Shown here: positions 61,322 through 64,000 of the stretch, piece by piece
How the letters are laid out: every line of letters begins with the position of its first letter
Numbering within the stretch: position 1 is the first letter of the stretch
Notes under the pieces: model-generated
The model's database searches: none
Told to the model about the DNA's origin: nothing
The model's input: the letters and a program-made list of their open reading frames with translations, nothing else
NCBI GenBank assembly: GCA_034925905.1
Contig: JAYFRL010000002.1
Span: 19,730-83,729, forward strand
DNA: 64,000 nucleotides
Source: JAYFRL01 sp034925905
GTDB lineage: Bacteria > Bacillota > Clostridia > Lachnospirales > Anaerotignaceae
Direction of reading: 5' to 3'
Made by a program: the position numbers and the translations under genes

Positions 61322-62200
61322 ATGGATTTTTTGATTATAACCAATCCTATGAAAAACGGGGCTATGGAATTTACTCTTCAAATAGCCGAATACCTCTTTA
61401 AATTGGGGCAAAGGGTTAAAATAACCCCTAATTCCGCCTGTGGCTTTTTAAAAGATATGCCGGATATCGAAATTATGGATTCCGAAAGTGGAGATAGGCC
61501 GGATTCAGTGATAATAATTGGCGGCGACGGAACTGTCTTAAGGAATGTTGACCTTTTAAAGAAGCTTAATGCCCCAGTGCTGGGCATAAATTTTGGTCAT
61601 TTGGGTTATCTTACGGCTTGCGAGCCATCTGAGGCAAAAAGCTCAATAGACAAAATAATAATCGGAAGCTGCGGTGTTGAAGAAAGAATTCTTTTAGACG
61701 GTGAAATAAAACGCGAAAACGGCGAAAGCAGCTTTTTTGGCGGGCTTAACGAAGCTGTTATTTATAGGGGAGCTCTCAGCAGGGCTCTGCATTTTGAGCT
61801 TGACATAAACGGAAACAACATAGCTTCTTTTTCCGCCGATGGGATTTTGATTGCTACGCCTGCCGGTTCAACTGCATATAATCTTTCCGCCGGAGGCCCC
61901 ATCCTAATGCCGACTGCGGATAACCTTGTTATAACACCTATCTGTGCAAGCGCTGTGCCTAAAAGCTCCATAGTTGTTTCCGGGACGGACAATATCTGCA
62001 TACATATGTATAAGCCGGAATTTTTCGATGAAGAAAGCTTGGATTTTCCTATGCTGGTTGTGGACGGACGTGAAAAATATGCTATTACAGATAATGAAAG
62101 GATATATGTTAAAAAATCCAAAGATGTTTTGCGTTTATACAATGTGCAAAACGACAGCTTTTTTAGAACCCTTCAGAAAAAAATGATGAGAACAATCTAA
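61322..62200 (+). CDS. nadK: NAD kinase
   Basis: 292 residues. GGDGT (67-71) in VIIIGGDGTVLRNVDLL, GINFGHLGYLTACEPSE, then SFSADGILIATPAGSTAYNL and SAGGPILMP. It phosphorylates NAD to NADP. AAGGGGG lies ahead of the ATG. It is followed by a large palindromic terminator. Confidence 0.95.
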   Translation: MDFLIITNPMKNGAMEFTLQIAEYLFKLGQRVKITPNSACGFLKDMPDIEIMDSESGDRPDSVIIIGGDGTVLRNVDLLKKLNAPVLGINFGHLGYLTACEPSEAKSSIDKIIIGSCGVEERILLDGEIKRENGESSFFGGLNEAVIYRGALSRALHFELDINGNNIASFSADGILIATPAGSTAYNLSAGGPILMPTADNLVITPICASAVPKSSIVVSGTDNICIHMYKPEFFDEESLDFPMLVVDGREKYAITDNERIYVKKSKDVLRLYNVQNDSFFRTLQKKMMRTI

Positions 62201-62649
62201 CTTGGGATATCGATACATATATATCAATTATTCTGTTTTTATATGTCGCATTTAATTTTTAAAACTATATTTAAGTTTATTTGCTAATTTAAGCGCAAAA
62301 TTGTATTTTTAAAAATACAATTTTGCGAGATTATCGGAGATATATAGGCTTATAGTGAAGCTGTCTTTTAAAATATTTTTAAACTTATATCTATAAATAT
62401 AAGAAAATATTTTAGTGATTTGCGAAATTTTTTGTATAAAAACTTATATTAAAATGCCCCATATCGATATTATAGGTCCTGTTCTTATTGGTGTATAAAT
62501 AAAAATTTTTCTTAAGGCTTGTTATAATTGCAATTTTTTAAAACAGGCTATATAATATCATTACGGAAGTAAATTGTTAAGTGGCTTTATGTTTTTATTG
62601 GTCAATTTATTGTAAAAAATAAAAGTATGGGAAAAAGGAGTGCATATTT
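62201..62649 (+). other. Gap before tdh: palindrome and promoter
   Basis: 449 nt, very AT-rich, no gene seen. A perfect 34-bp palindrome (62294-62327) without a T-run after it may end nadK or be a regulatory dyad. A tdh promoter TTGCAA (62528-62533), 17 nt, TATAAT (62551-62556) is plausible. Confidence 0.5.
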
Positions 62650-63684
62650 TTGGGTAAAATGAAATGTTTGGTTAAAACTGCAAAAGGCAAGGGAAATCTG
62701 GCAATTATGGAAAGAGATATCCCGACTCCAAAAGCCGGAGAAGTTCTTGTTAAAGTTGAATATACAGCAATATGCGGAACAGACGTACACATAAACGATT
62801 GGGAGGAATGGGCCTCTTCGCGTATAACCCCGCCTGTTATTATGGGACATGAATTTTGCGGCAAGATAGTTGCAGTTGGGGAAGGCGTAAGCGAAAGCCG
62901 CATAGGTGAGCTTGTTTCCGCCGAAAGCCATTTTGCTTGCCATAAATGCCCGCTTTGCCTTGATGAAAAAGAAAACCTTTGTATAAACACACGCGGAATA
63001 GGGGTTCATTTTGATGGCTGCTTTGCAGAATATGTAGCTTTTGCGGCTGAAAACGCTTTTGTCTGCAATCCTAAAATTTCACCAAAAAACAATGCAATGC
63101 TTGAGCCTCTTGGTGTTGCCGTTCATGCCGCCACAAAGGTTGAAATAAGCGGAAATATAGTTGTTGTCCTTGGTTGCGGTCCTATAGGGCTTATGGCAAC
63201 TTCGGTTGTAAAAATGATGGGCGCCCGCAAGGTTATATGCGTTGAGCCTAATGCTTACAGGGCTGAAACAGCTGCAAAAATGGGCGCAGATATAATACTT
63301 AATCCAATGGAGGGCGATATAGTTGAGATGGTTCGCAAGGAAAGCGACGGAATAGGCCCTGATGTTGTTTTGGAATTCTCGGGTAATGTTGGAGCAATCC
63401 AATCTGCAACAAAATATATACGTTCTGGCGGTGGAATGGTTATCGGAGGTCTTCCTTCAAGGGAAGTTCCCGTTGATTTTTCAAGCGTTTTCTATAGAGG
63501 AGTAACAATGTATGGAATAAGTGGCCGCGAGATGTATCACACATGGAAAATTATGGCGGGTCTTCTTGAAGCAGGGCTTGATGTTTCCGAATGCGTAAGC
63601 CATGTTATGCCTCTTGAGGATTACGAAAAGGCATTTGAGCTTCTTGCCCAGGGCAAGGCGCTTAAAATACTGTTTAAGTTTTAA
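62650..63684 (+). CDS. tdh: L-threonine 3-dehydrogenase-like zinc alcohol dehydrogenase
   Basis: 344 residues. Medium-chain dehydrogenase with catalytic zinc ligands Cys42 (AICGTDVHIND) and His67-Glu68 (GHEF), and a structural zinc site Cys97, 100, 103 and 111. The stretch ICGTDVHINDWEEW and GREMYHTWKIMAGLLEAGLD follow E. coli Tdh closely, so threonine to 2-amino-3-oxobutyrate is the best guess. TTG at 62650 is the start (AAGGAG 9 nt ahead). The usual partner kbl is not visible. Confidence 0.85.
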   Translation: MGKMKCLVKTAKGKGNLAIMERDIPTPKAGEVLVKVEYTAICGTDVHINDWEEWASSRITPPVIMGHEFCGKIVAVGEGVSESRIGELVSAESHFACHKCPLCLDEKENLCINTRGIGVHFDGCFAEYVAFAAENAFVCNPKISPKNNAMLEPLGVAVHAATKVEISGNIVVVLGCGPIGLMATSVVKMMGARKVICVEPNAYRAETAAKMGADIILNPMEGDIVEMVRKESDGIGPDVVLEFSGNVGAIQSATKYIRSGGGMVIGGLPSREVPVDFSSVFYRGVTMYGISGREMYHTWKIMAGLLEAGLDVSECVSHVMPLEDYEKAFELLAQGKALKILFKF

Positions 63685-63688
63685 ATTA

Positions 63689-63727
63689 TAGAAAGCCTTT
63701 TTGATATCAAAAAGGCTTTCTATTTTT
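63689..63727 (+). terminator. Terminator after tdh
   Basis: A perfect palindrome (63689-63722) centred at 63705/63706 followed by TTTTTG. Confidence 0.9.
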
Positions 63728-63791
63728 GTATAATGAATACTACCGGCTATGCCGGTAGTTCCAAAGAGCTTGAGCGATGAACAGAAAAAGG

Positions 63792-63850
63792 CCTCCATTT
63801 GATATAATAGGTGAGGTTCCCCAACCGCACAAATTAAAAACAAATGGAGG
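63792..63850 (+). promoter_or_regulatory. Hairpin sequestering the tnpA ribosome site
   Basis: CCTCCATTTG (63792-63801) is fully complementary to CAAATGGAGG (63841-63850), which contains the only ribosome site of tnpA. Such 5' UTR stem-loops hold IS200 translation at a low level. Confidence 0.75.
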
Positions 63851-63857
63851 TAGTCCA

Positions 63858-64000
63858 ATGGACGAAAACAGCTTAGCACATACCAAATGGGAATGCAAAT
63901 ACCATATTGTATTTGCTCCAAAATATCGGAGAAAAGAGATTTATGGCAAAATCAAAGCAGACATAGGAAAAATATTAAGAGAGTTGTGTACACAAAAGGA
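63858..64000 (+). CDS. tnpA: IS200/IS605 TnpA Y1 transposase, partial
   Basis: 47 codons to the window end. CKYHIVFAPKYRRKEIYGKI is the standard opening of the small HUH transposase. The HUH and tyrosine motifs lie beyond the window. GGAGG is 7 nt ahead of the ATG. Confidence 0.9.
   Translation, partial: MDENSLAHTKWECKYHIVFAPKYRRKEIYGKIKADIGKILRELCTQK

Larger units (their letters stand above)
63739..64000 (+). mobile_element. IS200/IS605-family element, left end, cut by window edge
   Basis: The left-end hairpin ACTACCGGC/GCCGGTAGT (63739-63747 with 63751-63759) with a TAT loop is the subterminal palindrome recognised by Y1 transposases. The tnpA gene begins 99 nt further on. The insertion lies just after the tdh terminator, a common target for this family. 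Confidence 0.85.

Noticed and set aside
62294..62327. Perfect 34-bp palindrome as an attachment site
   Set aside because: No recombinase or duplicated flank is near; termination of nadK or a regulatory dyad is simpler.

Overview
The window reads as chromosome of a low-GC, anaerobic, endospore-forming member of the Clostridia. The evidence is many AGA/AGG and ATA codons, a one-chain pyruvate:ferredoxin oxidoreductase, PPDK, paired GlgC/GlgD, and sporulation or germination genes (spoVG, yabG, sipL, a gerW-like gene, spoIIR, a gerA-type operon, sleB). I do not assign a genus.

Layout. 1-5967: the end of a possible 2-oxoacid dehydrogenase E1 gene, a free lipoyl-domain protein, a TRAP transporter (P-Q-M), an independently promoted structured RNA candidate (about 3333-3556), a small Xre regulator/membrane-protein pair, one intact SDR and one decayed SDR. 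5968-13390: a foreign-looking block with a leftward type I-C CRISPR effector operon (cas3-cas5-cas8c-cas7, cas8c split by a one-base frameshift). It has no cas4/cas1/cas2 and no array. It is bordered by a truncated gene start on the left and a scar of a DUF6076-like gene plus a large serine recombinase tail on the right. Upstream of cas3, a single I-C-like repeat with its own promoter is followed by a 34-nt pseudo-spacer and a terminator-like hairpin. The first 11 nt of the pseudo-spacer, and 17 of the first 19, match the predicted start of the cas transcript. This is the layout expected for a Cas-autoregulating crRNA-like RNA (CreR type) and is the main discovery candidate.

13398-24134: an alpha/beta hydrolase, a frameshifted Crp/Fnr regulator, pyruvate:ferredoxin oxidoreductase, then a second TRAP operon with a GntR regulator and a 3-hydroxyisobutyrate dehydrogenase-like enzyme. 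24490-39860: glycogen precursor synthesis (glgCD), spoVG, sporulation genes with an odd Card1-like CARF-nuclease gene, then the conserved tmk-darA-holB-ricT-trmN6-rsmI cluster and a decarboxylase.

40135-63684: a giant acyl-CoA dehydratase activase-related protein, cardiolipin synthase, nicotinate phosphoribosyltransferase, recO, glycyl-tRNA synthetase, PPDK, a germinant receptor operon, spoIIR and sleB, rex coupled to a LysR gene, NAD kinase and threonine dehydrogenase. The window ends inside an IS200/IS605-type element (63739 onward).

The central metabolism genes (POR, PPDK, TRAP uptake, rex, NAD kinase, PncB, Tdh) fit an amino- or organic-acid-fermenting anaerobe. All calls come from reading the sequence only; no database search was run.
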